DNA from: an uncultured Clostridium sp.
GTDB taxonomy: Bacteria > Bacillota > Clostridia > Lachnospirales > Lachnospiraceae
DNA: 46,840 nucleotides
Direction: 5' to 3'
Assembly: GCA_900544905.1 (NCBI GenBank)
Contig: UQXF01000011.1
Location: 1-46,840, forward strand
Positions 16,522 through 24,925 of the stretch are shown here, piece by piece; the stretch's first letter is position 1, and the number at the start of each line of letters is the position of its first letter. The notes under the pieces are model-generated. The model searched no databases. It saw only the letters and a list, made by a program, of their open reading frames with translations, and was not told the origin of the DNA. The position numbers were made by a program, and so were the translations under genes.

Positions 16522-17967
16522 TTAATCCAAATCCTCACCGTTGCTGGCAATAACCTTCTTATACCATTCAAAGGAAGCCTTCCTGCTTCGCTCCAGCGTT
16601 CCGCTTCCGTCATTATTTTTATCCACATAGATAAAGCCATAACGTTTCTTCATCTCACCTGTGGTAAAGGATACCAAATCAATACAGCCCCAAGGCGTAT
16701 ATCCCATCAGCTCCACTCCGTCATGGATAACCGCCTTTTTCATCTCCTCAATATGAGCCTTCAGATATGCAATACGGTAATCATCCTTACAGCTTCCGTC
16801 CTCTTCCCTTACGTCAATGGCGCCAAAGCCATTCTCCACAATAAACAATGGAATCTCATAGCGCTCATACAGGCAGTTTAATGCGTAACGCAGTCCCACA
16901 GGGTCAATTGCCCAGCCCCAGTCGCTCACCTTGATATATGGGTTTTCAACGGAATTGCCGGAGCTTCCATCCATAGTAGATGCGGTATCCGTCCTGGCAT
17001 CTGCCTTCACGGTGTTGGTCATATAATAGCTGAAACCAAGATAATCCACCTTGCCCTCGGCAAGAATCCTTTCATCCTCCGGCTCCATCACAATATTATA
17101 ACCCTTGCGCTCCCATTCCTTCTTTGTAAAGTTTGGATAGTGCCCCCTTACATGCACATCTGCAAAATGATACCTCTCATGCATAGCTTCCACCGCTGTC
17201 ATAATATCATCCGGATTGCAGGAGTAGGGATAAAATGGCACAAAGGAGCACATACAGCCAATTTTAAAATCCGGGTTAATTTCGTGTCCCTTCTTAACCA
17301 CCAAGGCACTTGCCACCAGCTCATGATGTGCACACTGGTACATTACCTCCTCTGGATTGTCATAATCCGAAAACTTCACACCGGAGCAGGTCCAGCCAAA
17401 AATATCTGCATTGGTATTGCTCTGGTTGTTTATCTCATTAAAAGTCATCCAGTATTTTACCTTGTCCTTATAGCGCTCCATAACCGTAACGGCATATTTT
17501 ACAAAGAAATCAACCACCTTACGGTTATACCAGCCGCCATATTCCTTTGCCAAATGGTACGGCATTTCAAAGTGGCTTAAGGTGATGACCGGCTCAATCC
17601 CATACTTTAACAACTCATCAAACATGTCATCATAAAATTGAAGCCCTTCTTCATTTGGAGTATCCTCGTCTCCCTTTGGAAAAATTCTCGTCCATGCAAT
17701 ACTGGTACGGAAGCACTTAAAACCCATCTCCGCAAATAACGCAATATCCTCTTTATATCTATGATAAAAATCAATTGCCTCATGATTGGGATAATTTTCA
17801 CCTTCCACTACACCATCGGTGATTCTTCTCATTACGCCATGGGCGCCTGCCGTCAGCACATCTGATACACTGGGACCCTTGCCGCCTTCATTCCAGCCGC
17901 CCTCCAGCTGATGGGCTGCCACTGCACCGCCCCATAAAAAGTTTTCCGGTAAACCTGTCTCTGCCAT
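16522..17967 (-). CDS. Glycoside hydrolase family 1, probable 6-phospho-beta-glucosidase
   Basis: The start is the ATG at 17967 after AAAGGAGG; the product has 481 residues, a normal GH1 length. It opens LPENFLWGGAVAAHQLEGGW. The acid/base glutamate lies in MTFNEINNQ and the nucleophile in FIVENGFGA. The late motif MKKRYGFIYVDKNNDGSGTL followed by RSRKASFEWYK is typical of phospho-glycoside enzymes. It would hydrolyse phosphorylated beta-glucosides such as cellobiose 6-phosphate or salicin 6-phosphate in the cytoplasm. No PTS genes lie nearby in this window. Its 5' end is only 33 bases from an inverted-repeat element, which must contain or have displaced its promoter. Confidence 0.9.
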   Translation of the reverse strand: MAETGLPENFLWGGAVAAHQLEGGWNEGGKGPSVSDVLTAGAHGVMRRITDGVVEGENYPNHEAIDFYHRYKEDIALFAEMGFKCFRTSIAWTRIFPKGDEDTPNEEGLQFYDDMFDELLKYGIEPVITLSHFEMPYHLAKEYGGWYNRKVVDFFVKYAVTVMERYKDKVKYWMTFNEINNQSNTNADIFGWTCSGVKFSDYDNPEEVMYQCAHHELVASALVVKKGHEINPDFKIGCMCSFVPFYPYSCNPDDIMTAVEAMHERYHFADVHVRGHYPNFTKKEWERKGYNIVMEPEDERILAEGKVDYLGFSYYMTNTVKADARTDTASTMDGSSGNSVENPYIKVSDWGWAIDPVGLRYALNCLYERYEIPLFIVENGFGAIDVREEDGSCKDDYRIAYLKAHIEEMKKAVIHDGVELMGYTPWGCIDLVSFTTGEMKKRYGFIYVDKNNDGSGTLERSRKASFEWYKKVIASNGEDLD

Positions 17968-17999
17968 TATTCTGCCTCCTTTCAAAAGCTGCATTTTCA

Positions 18000-18322
18000 T
18001 AGGCGATTGCGAAACTCAGTTTTTGGAACCGCACGTTGTGTAAAATAAACTATTCACCACAGGGCACGTAGCTTTGCATACCTTTCTACTAGGCTCAACT
18101 TCGTTTCGCCAAGTATACAGGCATTGCACTACTTGTCGCTCGTAACAGTACATAAGGTGCCAAAATACGGCACCAGCCAAGGCACACTTTCACACTAAGT
18201 TCGTGCCAAGGCACTTACTAAGTGTTCAATGCGAAGTACCAACGGCTCCAAAGCACCCTGCTTATGACATTGTTTATATTGCACAACTAGATTTTGAAAA
18301 TAGGGAGTTTTGCAATTACCTA
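18000..18322. repeat. MITE-like element with 51-bp imperfect terminal inverted repeats
   Basis: This accounts for the only long gene-free stretch in the window (17968-18349). The left arm 18000-18050 and the reverse complement of the right arm 18272-18322 align without gaps at 36 of 51 positions. Conserved blocks are TAGG, ATTGC, AAACTC and GTTG-TG, and both ends are TA. The interior has further short hairpins: GGTGCC-N7-GGCACC near 18158-18176, GGCAC/GTGCC around 18180-18207 and CACTTACTAAGTG near 18211. No open reading frame of note is present. It separates divergent GH1 and copA genes by 33 and 27 bases from their start codons. The structure fits a non-autonomous element with TA target duplication; a large divergent regulatory region is the alternative. 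Confidence 0.6.
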
Positions 18323-18349
18323 TAATATATATACAGACAGGAGGCAGAA

Positions 18350-20956
18350 ATGGAGCAATATAACGTTACAGGCATGAGCTGTGCAGCCTGCAGTGCCAGA
18401 GTGGAAAAGGCGGTTTTGAATGTGGAGGGCGTAACCTCCTGTTCGGTAAGTCTTCTGACTAATTCCATGGGCGTGGAGGGAATTGCCAGCACACCAGAGA
18501 TTATAAAGGCGGTAGAGGATGCCGGATATGGGGCATCTTTGAAAGGGAAACATGGGAAGGGGGAGGCATCAGGAGTAAATGATTACGAGGATGCATTAAA
18601 AGATAAGGAAACCCCGGTATTGAAAAAGCGGCTGTGGAGCTCTGTGGGATTTCTGGTTGTGCTGATGTATTTTTCCATGGGACATATGATGTGGAACTGG
18701 CCCCTTCCATCCTTTTATGATAACAACCATGTTGCCATGGGGCTGACACAGCTTCTCCTTACCATAGTCATTATGGTTATTAACCAGAAATTTTTTATCA
18801 ATGGCTTTAAGAGCCTCTGGCACCGTGCGCCAAACATGGATGCATTGGTGGCATTAGGTTCAGGGGCGGCATTTGTATACAGCACCTATGCACTGTTTGC
18901 CATGACAGATGCCCAGGTTAAGGGGGATATGGATGCGGTAATGGCATATATGCATGAGTTGTATTTTGAATCGGCTGCAATGATTTTAACACTGATTACG
19001 GTGGGTAAAATGTTAGAGGCACGCTCCAAGGGAAAGACAACGGATGCATTAAAGAGCCTGATGAAATTAGCACCCAAAACCGCTGTTATAATAAAGGATG
19101 GCAGGGAAACAGAGGTTTCCATTGACCAGGTGAATAAGGGTGATATCTTTGTAGTCCGTCCGGGAGAGAGCATTCCGGTGGATGGCGTGATATTAGAGGG
19201 AAATAGTGCTGTAAATGAAGCCGCGCTGACGGGCGAGAGCATTCCGGTGGATAAGGCAGAGGGAGATATGGTGTCTGCCGCCACGGTGAACCAGTCCGGT
19301 TTTTTAAGATGTGAGGCGGCAAGAGTGGGGGAGGATACGACCCTGTCCCAGATTATCCAGATGGTCAGCGATGCGGCAGCCACCAAAGCGCCGATTGCCA
19401 AGGTGGCAGATAAGGTTTCCGGCGTATTTGTTCCTGCGGTTATCGCTATTGCAGCCGTTACTATCATAGTATGGCTTCTGGCAGGTGAAAGTATAGGCTT
19501 TGCACTGGCAAGGGGAATTTCGGTACTGGTAATCAGCTGTCCGTGTGCACTGGGACTGGCAACCCCGGTGGCGATTATGGTGGGTAACGGAATGGGCGCC
19601 AAAAACGGTATTATGTTTAAGACCGCAGTTTCCCTTGAGGAAGCAGGCAAAATGCAGATTGTGGCATTGGACAAGACAGGAACCATTACCAGTGGAGAAC
19701 CGAAGGTAACGGATATTATTCCAAACGGGGTGACGGAGGAAGAGCTGCTTACCATTGCATATTTCTTGGAGCGCAAGAGTGAACATCCTTTGGCAAAGGC
19801 GGTTATCGGTTATGTGGAAGAGGAATTTGAAATGCAGGAGGCAGAGGAGGTTTCTGAATTTACCGCATTGCCGGGCAATGGTCTCTCTGCAGTATGGAAT
19901 GGAAGCCGGCTGATGGGGGGCAATTTCAATTTTATCAGCACAAAGGCTGAGATTACGGAGGACATAAAGGAACAGTCGGAAAAACTGTCAGAGGAGGGCA
20001 AGACACCGTTATTTTTCGTAATGGATGGCAGATTTATCGGTATCATTGCCGTTGCCGATGTCATAAAGGAGGAAAGTCCCCAGGCAGTGGCGGAGCTTAA
20101 AAATATGGGAATCCATGTGGTTATGCTGACCGGGGATAACGAGCGGACTGCCAAAGCCATTGGTAAGCAGGCTGGCGTGGACGAGGTAATTGCCGGGGTA
20201 TTGCCGGATGGAAAAGAAAATGTAATCCGTGAGCTGAAGGAGAAAGGTAAGGTTGCCATGGTAGGCGATGGAATTAATGATGCCCCGGCTCTTACCCGGG
20301 CGGATATCGGAATTGCAATAGGTGCAGGAACGGATATTGCCATTGATGCGGCGGATGTGGTATTAATGAAGAGCAGGTTAAGTGATGTGCCGGCGGCAAT
20401 CCGTTTAAGCCGTGCAACCCTTAAGAATATCCATGAAAATCTGTTCTGGGCATTTATTTATAACATTATTGGAATCCCGCTGGCAGCGGGAGTATGGATT
20501 CCGCTGTTTGGCTGGCAGTTAAATCCGATGTTTGGAGCGGCGGCGATGAGCCTGTCCAGCTTCTGTGTAGTAACCAATGCGCTAAGACTTAACTGGTGCA
20601 GGCTGTATGATGCAGGCAGGGATAAAAAGGTAAAACATTCCATCCGTAGTATGGAAAGCGGAACAACGACAGATAATCAAACTGCGGCAAATGCTGTGGA
20701 TGATGAAAGATTAAATCAAACAAATATGAAAATGGAGGACAAGACAATGGAAAAGACAATGAAAATTGAAGGTATGATGTGCGGACACTGTGAGGCGACG
20801 GTAAAGAAAGCACTGGAAAGTCTGGATGGCGTGACAGAAGCAGTAGTAAGCCATGAGAAGGGTACTGCTGTAGTAAAGCTTTCAGCAGATGTTTCAAGTG
20901 ATGTGTTAAAGAAGGCAGTGGAGGACAAGGACTATACGGTTGTGTCTGTTGAGTAA
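18350..20956 (+). CDS. copA: Copper-exporting P1B-type ATPase with fused C-terminal CopZ-like domain
   Basis: This 868-residue membrane pump starts with a heavy-metal domain (GMSCAACSARVEKAV, residues 7-21). It then has membrane helices, the TGES actuator loop, the CPC metal site (VISCPCALGLATP), the phosphorylated DKTGT, the SEHPLAKA nucleotide motif and GDGINDAP. The late YN and MxxSS motifs (FIYNIIGIPLAAG, MSLSSFCVVTNALRL) define Cu(I) specificity. After a linker of about 45 hydrophilic residues a second heavy-metal domain (GMMCGHCEATVKKAL) forms the last 69 residues. AGGAGG precedes the ATG. No CopY or CsoR gene or operator was recognised. The C-terminal domain is usually a separate copZ gene, so this looks like a gene fusion. 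Confidence 0.93.
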   Translation: MEQYNVTGMSCAACSARVEKAVLNVEGVTSCSVSLLTNSMGVEGIASTPEIIKAVEDAGYGASLKGKHGKGEASGVNDYEDALKDKETPVLKKRLWSSVGFLVVLMYFSMGHMMWNWPLPSFYDNNHVAMGLTQLLLTIVIMVINQKFFINGFKSLWHRAPNMDALVALGSGAAFVYSTYALFAMTDAQVKGDMDAVMAYMHELYFESAAMILTLITVGKMLEARSKGKTTDALKSLMKLAPKTAVIIKDGRETEVSIDQVNKGDIFVVRPGESIPVDGVILEGNSAVNEAALTGESIPVDKAEGDMVSAATVNQSGFLRCEAARVGEDTTLSQIIQMVSDAAATKAPIAKVADKVSGVFVPAVIAIAAVTIIVWLLAGESIGFALARGISVLVISCPCALGLATPVAIMVGNGMGAKNGIMFKTAVSLEEAGKMQIVALDKTGTITSGEPKVTDIIPNGVTEEELLTIAYFLERKSEHPLAKAVIGYVEEEFEMQEAEEVSEFTALPGNGLSAVWNGSRLMGGNFNFISTKAEITEDIKEQSEKLSEEGKTPLFFVMDGRFIGIIAVADVIKEESPQAVAELKNMGIHVVMLTGDNERTAKAIGKQAGVDEVIAGVLPDGKENVIRELKEKGKVAMVGDGINDAPALTRADIGIAIGAGTDIAIDAADVVLMKSRLSDVPAAIRLSRATLKNIHENLFWAFIYNIIGIPLAAGVWIPLFGWQLNPMFGAAAMSLSSFCVVTNALRLNWCRLYDAGRDKKVKHSIRSMESGTTTDNQTAANAVDDERLNQTNMKMEDKTMEKTMKIEGMMCGHCEATVKKALESLDGVTEAVVSHEKGTAVVKLSADVSSDVLKKAVEDKDYTVVSVE
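20747..20956 (+). other. Possible internally initiated CopZ-like copper chaperone
   Basis: Within copA and in the same frame, GGAGG (20734-20738) lies eight bases before an ATG at 20747. Initiation there would yield a 69-residue protein, exactly the size of free CopZ, with MKIEGMMCGHCEATVKKALE. This suggests that copZ was once separate and that loss of the copA stop fused the genes while the ribosome binding site was retained. Both long and short products may be made. Confidence 0.45.
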
Positions 20957-21016
20957 CCGGGCATATACTACTGCAATAGAGTCCTGATTTGGTGAAAATT
21001 TAAAACAATACAGTAA

Positions 21017-21053
21017 TATGGCTGGTTATAGGTTTATTCTATGACCAGCCATA
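21017..21053 (+). terminator. Stem-loop after copA
   Basis: A 15-bp stem (21017-21031 with 21039-21053, one G-U pair) carries a seven-base loop. The tail is AT-rich and lacks a clean T-run, so efficiency may be moderate. Confidence 0.6.
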
Positions 21054-21065
21054 ATATTTATATAT

Positions 21066-21094
21066 TTTACTTATTCCTACCAAAATGGTATCCT
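21066..21094 (+). promoter_or_regulatory. Possible metN promoter
   Basis: TTTACT (21066-21071), 17 bases, then TATCCT (21089-21094). There is no room for, and no sign of, an S-box or other methionine riboswitch in the 40 bases before metN. Confidence 0.35.
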
Positions 21095-21133
21095 ATAAAC
21101 CGTTAAGAGGAAGCGCTAAGGAAAGGAGAAGCC

Positions 21134-22171
21134 ATGTCAGAGATTGTAATTGAGAATTTGTCAAAATCCTTTACAACAAAAGACGGAACCGTTGAGGCTC
21201 TTAAGAATGTGAACATAACCATCGGAAAGAGTGACATATATGGAATTATCGGAATGTCCGGTGCTGGCAAGAGTACACTGGTTCGATGTATGAACTTCCT
21301 GGAGGAACCAACTGAGGGTAAGGTCTTAATCGAGGGAAAATCCTTAGGTGATTATTCCAGGAAGGAATTACAAAAACAGAGAGAAGATATAGCCATGATT
21401 TTCCAGCATTTTAACCTGCTGATGCAGAAATCTGTTTTGGAAAATGTTTGTTTTCCTTTATATATCCAGAAAGTCAAAAGAAAGGATGCAAGGAAGAAAG
21501 CGTTAGAGCTTTTGGAAATTGTGGGGCTTGCGGACAAGAAAAATGCATTCCCAGCCCAGTTATCCGGTGGTCAGAAGCAGAGAACAGCCATTGCAAGAGC
21601 GCTTGCAAGTGACCCGAAGATACTGCTCTGTGATGAGGCGACCAGTGCATTGGACCCACAGACCACATCCTCTATATTAGAGCTGTTAAGGGATATTAAT
21701 AAACGGTTTGGAATTACCATCGTGATTATTACCCATCAGATGTCTGTAGTCCGAGAAATCTGTTCCCATGTAGCAATCATGAAGGAAGGGGAAGTGGTTG
21801 AGACCGGACTGGTTTCCGAAGTGTTCAGTCATCCGAAATCAAAGGTGGCAAAGGAGCTGATTGTGAGGGATACCGATGTACAGGCAGATGAGAAGCTGCT
21901 TGCAACGGAGGACCGGATTAAACACGGAGAACGTGTACGGGTTACCTTTTCGGAAAACTCCGCTTTTGAACCGGTCATTGCCAATCTTGTATTAACATTT
22001 GAGGAGCCGGTGAATATTTTAAAGGCATCCACAAAAAATGTGGGTGGTGTTGCCAAAGGAGATATGATACTGGAATTTAAGAAAGACAGTACGAAAAGGG
22101 AGGCAATGAAAGCTTATCTTAGAGACCATGGAATTGAGATAGAGGAGGCGGTGGATTATGTGGACGCCTGA
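21134..22171 (+). CDS. metN: Methionine ABC transporter ATP-binding protein
   Basis: The 345-residue ATPase has Walker A GMSGAGKST, Q-loop, signature LSGGQKQR, Walker B ILLCDEATSALDP and H-loop IITHQM. It ends with the NIL/ACT-like regulatory domain (about residues 265-340, SAFEPVIANLVLTFEEPVNI), which in MetN binds methionine and inhibits transport. With metI and metQ it forms a complete D/L-methionine importer. AGGAGA precedes the ATG. Its 3' end overlaps metI by 14 bases, so translation is coupled. Confidence 0.94.
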   Translation: MSEIVIENLSKSFTTKDGTVEALKNVNITIGKSDIYGIIGMSGAGKSTLVRCMNFLEEPTEGKVLIEGKSLGDYSRKELQKQREDIAMIFQHFNLLMQKSVLENVCFPLYIQKVKRKDARKKALELLEIVGLADKKNAFPAQLSGGQKQRTAIARALASDPKILLCDEATSALDPQTTSSILELLRDINKRFGITIVIITHQMSVVREICSHVAIMKEGEVVETGLVSEVFSHPKSKVAKELIVRDTDVQADEKLLATEDRIKHGERVRVTFSENSAFEPVIANLVLTFEEPVNILKASTKNVGGVAKGDMILEFKKDSTKREAMKAYLRDHGIEIEEAVDYVDA

Positions 22172-22817
22172 AGTAATACAGATGATTATGAAGGGAATCG
22201 GAGAAACCTTATATATGACTCTTTTGTCTACTGCATTCGGATATCTGTTTGGACTTCCAATGGGGGTACTGTTAGCAGTATCTGATAAGGATGGACTTTC
22301 ACCAAATGCAATTATATATAAGGTGCTGGATTTTATCGCAAACATCGTCAGAAGTATTCCGTTTTTGATATTGCTGATATTGCTGATACCTTTTACCCGG
22401 GCACTGGTAGGAAAGAGCACCGGTTCTACTGCGACGATTGTTCCGCTGGTTGCGGCAGCCATACCATTTATTGCTAGAATGGTAGAATCCTCCATTAAAG
22501 AAGTGGATGCGGGAGTTGTTGAAGCTGCCAAATCCATGGGGGCTTCCAATATGAGAATTATTGTAAAGGTATTGCTGGTGGAGGCGAGAACCTCACTGAT
22601 TACCGGAGTTACCATTGCCATTGGTACAATTTTGGGATATTCCGCTATGGCGGGAACCGTAGGCGGTGGTGGTCTCGGTGATATTGCAGTCCGTTATGGA
22701 TATTATAGATGGCAGACCGGTATCATGATAGTAACAGTTGTTTTATTAATTGTTTTGGTTCAGATTTTCCAGTCGGTGGGAATGTTGATTGCGTCAAAAT
22801 TGGATAAGAGAAAATAG
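22158..22817 (+). CDS. metI: Methionine ABC transporter permease
   Basis: This 219-residue membrane protein has five hydrophobic segments and the permease EAA-type loop (EVDAGVVEAAKSMGASNMRI), and it keeps the family sequence MAGTVGGGGLGDIAVRYGYY near the C-terminus. GAGGAGG lies inside the metN end, 11 bases before the ATG at 22158. It sits between metN and metQ in the standard order. Confidence 0.94.
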   Translation: MWTPEVIQMIMKGIGETLYMTLLSTAFGYLFGLPMGVLLAVSDKDGLSPNAIIYKVLDFIANIVRSIPFLILLILLIPFTRALVGKSTGSTATIVPLVAAAIPFIARMVESSIKEVDAGVVEAAKSMGASNMRIIVKVLLVEARTSLITGVTIAIGTILGYSAMAGTVGGGGLGDIAVRYGYYRWQTGIMIVTVVLLIVLVQIFQSVGMLIASKLDKRK

Positions 22818-22873
22818 CGAAGCAGTACATAGGCTGCAAAAATTATTTTTTAAAGAAAGAAAGGAAAAAATTT

Positions 22874-23764
22874 ATGAAAAAGAGATTATTATCTTTATTA
22901 GTAACAGGAATTTTAGTGACAGGAGTTTTAACAGGCTGCGGTGGAAATACGGAGAACGTAACAGAGGCAGAGACAAAAACAGCTTCGGAGAGTACAGAGG
23001 CGGAAGCTGCTGAAAATGACAGCACAGAAAAGACAGTGATTAAGGTTGCGGCATCTCCAACTCCTCATGCAGAGATTCTGGCAAAGGCAAAGGATATTTT
23101 AGCAGAGCAGGGATATGATTTAGAGATAACGGAGTTTGAAGATTACGTTCAGCCAAATGAGGTTGTAGAGAGTGGTGAATATGACGCAAATTATTTCCAA
23201 CACATACCTTATCTTGACAGCTTCAATGAAGAAAAAGGAACTCATATTGTAAATGCAGGCGGAATCCATTATGAGCCTTTTGGCATTTATCCGGGAACAA
23301 AGGATAGCTTAGAAGACATTGCGGATGGGGACACCATTGCAGTACCGAATGATACGACAAACGAGGCAAGAGCATTGTTACTGCTGCAGGATAATGGCAT
23401 TATTACATTGAAGGACGGTGCAGGTTTAGAGGCTACTGTGAATGATATTGCTGAGAATCCTCATAACATTGAGATTGTAGAGTTAGAAGCTGCACAGGTA
23501 GCAAGAGTAGTAGGTGAAAATGCATTTGTCGTATTAAATGGTAACTATGCTTTAGAGGCTGGCTTTTCTGTAGCACAGGATGCACTTGCATATGAAAAAT
23601 CGGATTCGCAGGCAGCTAAAACCTATGTAAATATCATTGGTGTAAAAGAAGGAAATGAAAATAGTGAGGGGATTAAAGCACTGGTTGATGTGTTAAAATC
23701 AGATGAAATTAAAACCTATATCAATGAGACTTATGATGGAGCTGTAATTCCTTTTGAGGAATAA
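22874..23764 (+). CDS. metQ: Methionine-binding lipoprotein
   Basis: This 296-residue lipoprotein has signal peptide KKRLLSLLVTGILVTGVLTG with lipobox LTGC at about residue 22. An acidic, threonine/serine/glutamate-rich linker follows, then the NlpA/MetQ domain (KVAASPTPHAEILAKAKDIL, YDANYFQHIPYLDSFN, NDTTNEARALLLLQ). It captures methionine outside the membrane and delivers it to MetNI. AGAAAGG precedes the ATG. A strong terminator follows the gene. Confidence 0.94.
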   Translation: MKKRLLSLLVTGILVTGVLTGCGGNTENVTEAETKTASESTEAEAAENDSTEKTVIKVAASPTPHAEILAKAKDILAEQGYDLEITEFEDYVQPNEVVESGEYDANYFQHIPYLDSFNEEKGTHIVNAGGIHYEPFGIYPGTKDSLEDIADGDTIAVPNDTTNEARALLLLQDNGIITLKDGAGLEATVNDIAENPHNIEIVELEAAQVARVVGENAFVVLNGNYALEAGFSVAQDALAYEKSDSQAAKTYVNIIGVKEGNENSEGIKALVDVLKSDEIKTYINETYDGAVIPFEE

Positions 23765-23834
23765 GAGTGTAACATGAACAGGAAATACCAAGGTGTAAAT
23801 GAGAATTTTGAAAATTCCCCAATATTGAAAGAAC

Positions 23835-23866
23835 AAGTCCGGTATACTTGACCGGACTTTTCTTCT
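23835..23866 (+). terminator. Terminator of metNIQ
   Basis: AAGTCCGGT (23835-23843) pairs perfectly with ACCGGACTT (23851-23859), with a seven-base loop and a TTTTCTTCTT tail. The right arm also contains the -35 box of the next promoter. Confidence 0.85.
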
Positions 23867-23877
23867 TGGTGTATAAT
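23848..23877 (+). promoter_or_regulatory. nadA promoter overlapping the metQ terminator
   Basis: TTGACC (23848-23853), 18 bases, then a perfect TATAAT (23872-23877). The -35 box lies in the loop and right arm of the metNIQ terminator, so transcription through the region could interfere with promoter use. Confidence 0.7.
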
Positions 23878-23925
23878 GACAATGTTTATCAAAAGCAGAA
23901 ATGCATACTAAAGGAGATTAAATCC

Positions 23926-24837
23926 ATGAATGAGAATACTGTACAGAAGATTGAGCAGTTAAAGAAGGAAAAGGATGTTGTCATATTGGCACATTATTAT
24001 GTAGATGGCGAAGTACAGCAGATTGCGGATTATGTTGGCGACTCCTATTATCTGGCAAAGCTTGCCACAAAAGTAAAAGAAAAGAGTATCCTGTTTTGTG
24101 GAGTTTCCTTTATGGGTGAGAGTGCAAAGATTTTAAATCCTGAGAAGAAGGTGGTTATGGCAGACCAGTGTGCGGATTGTCCTATGGCACATATGGTAAC
24201 ACCTGAGCGGATTGCCGAGGTAAGGGAGCAATATGAGGATGTGGCAGTTGTCTGTTATGTGAACTCTACTGCGGAGATTAAGGCAGTTTCGGATGTGTGC
24301 GTCACCTCTTCAAATGCCATCAGGGTAGTAAGCAGAATGGATGCGAAGAACATTTTCTTTGTACCGGATAATAATTTAGGCCGTTATGTGGCAGAGAAGC
24401 TGCCGGAAAAGAATTTTATCTTTAACGATGGTTTCTGTCATGTACATAAAAGTATTACGCTTGACAATGTATTAGAGGCAAAGAAGGCACGTCCGGAAGC
24501 AGTGGTATTAACCCATCCGGAATGTACCATGGATGTATTGGAGGTATCGGATTTTATTGGCAGTACCTCGGAGATTATTGATTATGCCACAAAGAGTGAT
24601 GCAAAGGAATTTTTAATCTGTACGGAGATGGGAGTATTTTTTGAACTGATGCAGAAGAATCCGGATAAGAAGTTCTATTCGGTGGGGCATAGGCAGTTTT
24701 GCCCGAATATGAAGCTGGTTACCCTGGATAAGGTGGTGGATGCCTTGGAGACAATGGAGCCGGAGGTAATTCTGACAGAGGATTTGATGGAGAAGGCTTT
24801 CTTGCCGCTTCAGAAAATGCTGGAGCTTGCGGAGTAA
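23926..24837 (+). CDS. nadA: Quinolinate synthase
   Basis: The ATG at 23926 follows AAGGAGA by nine bases, so the product has 303 residues, the usual NadA length. Three cysteines expected to hold the 4Fe-4S cluster are seen in LFCGVSFMGE, THPECTMDV and RQFCPNMKL. The substrate-binding AHYYVDGEVQQIADYVGDS and MADQCADCPMAH are conserved. It condenses iminoaspartate with dihydroxyacetone phosphate to quinolinate in de novo NAD synthesis. The usual partners nadB and nadC are absent next to it. It has its own promoter and terminator and stands alone between metNIQ and the PucR gene. Confidence 0.93.
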   Translation: MNENTVQKIEQLKKEKDVVILAHYYVDGEVQQIADYVGDSYYLAKLATKVKEKSILFCGVSFMGESAKILNPEKKVVMADQCADCPMAHMVTPERIAEVREQYEDVAVVCYVNSTAEIKAVSDVCVTSSNAIRVVSRMDAKNIFFVPDNNLGRYVAEKLPEKNFIFNDGFCHVHKSITLDNVLEAKKARPEAVVLTHPECTMDVLEVSDFIGSTSEIIDYATKSDAKEFLICTEMGVFFELMQKNPDKKFYSVGHRQFCPNMKLVTLDKVVDALETMEPEVILTEDLMEKAFLPLQKMLELAE

Positions 24838-24868
24838 GGAACAGAATTGAATAGATACGGAGACAAAG

Positions 24869-24908
24869 AAGTCCATTTTGAATACAGAGTGGGCTTTTTT
24901 CTTTTTTT
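24869..24908 (+). terminator. Terminator of nadA
   Basis: AAGTCCA (24869-24875) pairs with TGGGCTT (24890-24896) through one G-U pair, followed by a long T-rich tract to 24908. Confidence 0.7.
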
Positions 24909-24925
24909 ACAAAGGAGTGATTGTT

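Noticed and set aside
18886..20343. Long minus-strand open frames of 296 and 177 codons inside copA
   Set aside because: They are shadows of the strongly coding copA frame, with low-complexity Ser/Pro/Ala/Ile composition and no ribosome binding site.
20957..21133. S-box (SAM) riboswitch before metN
   Set aside because: No S-box core motifs are seen, and the space after the copA terminator is too short for one plus its terminator.
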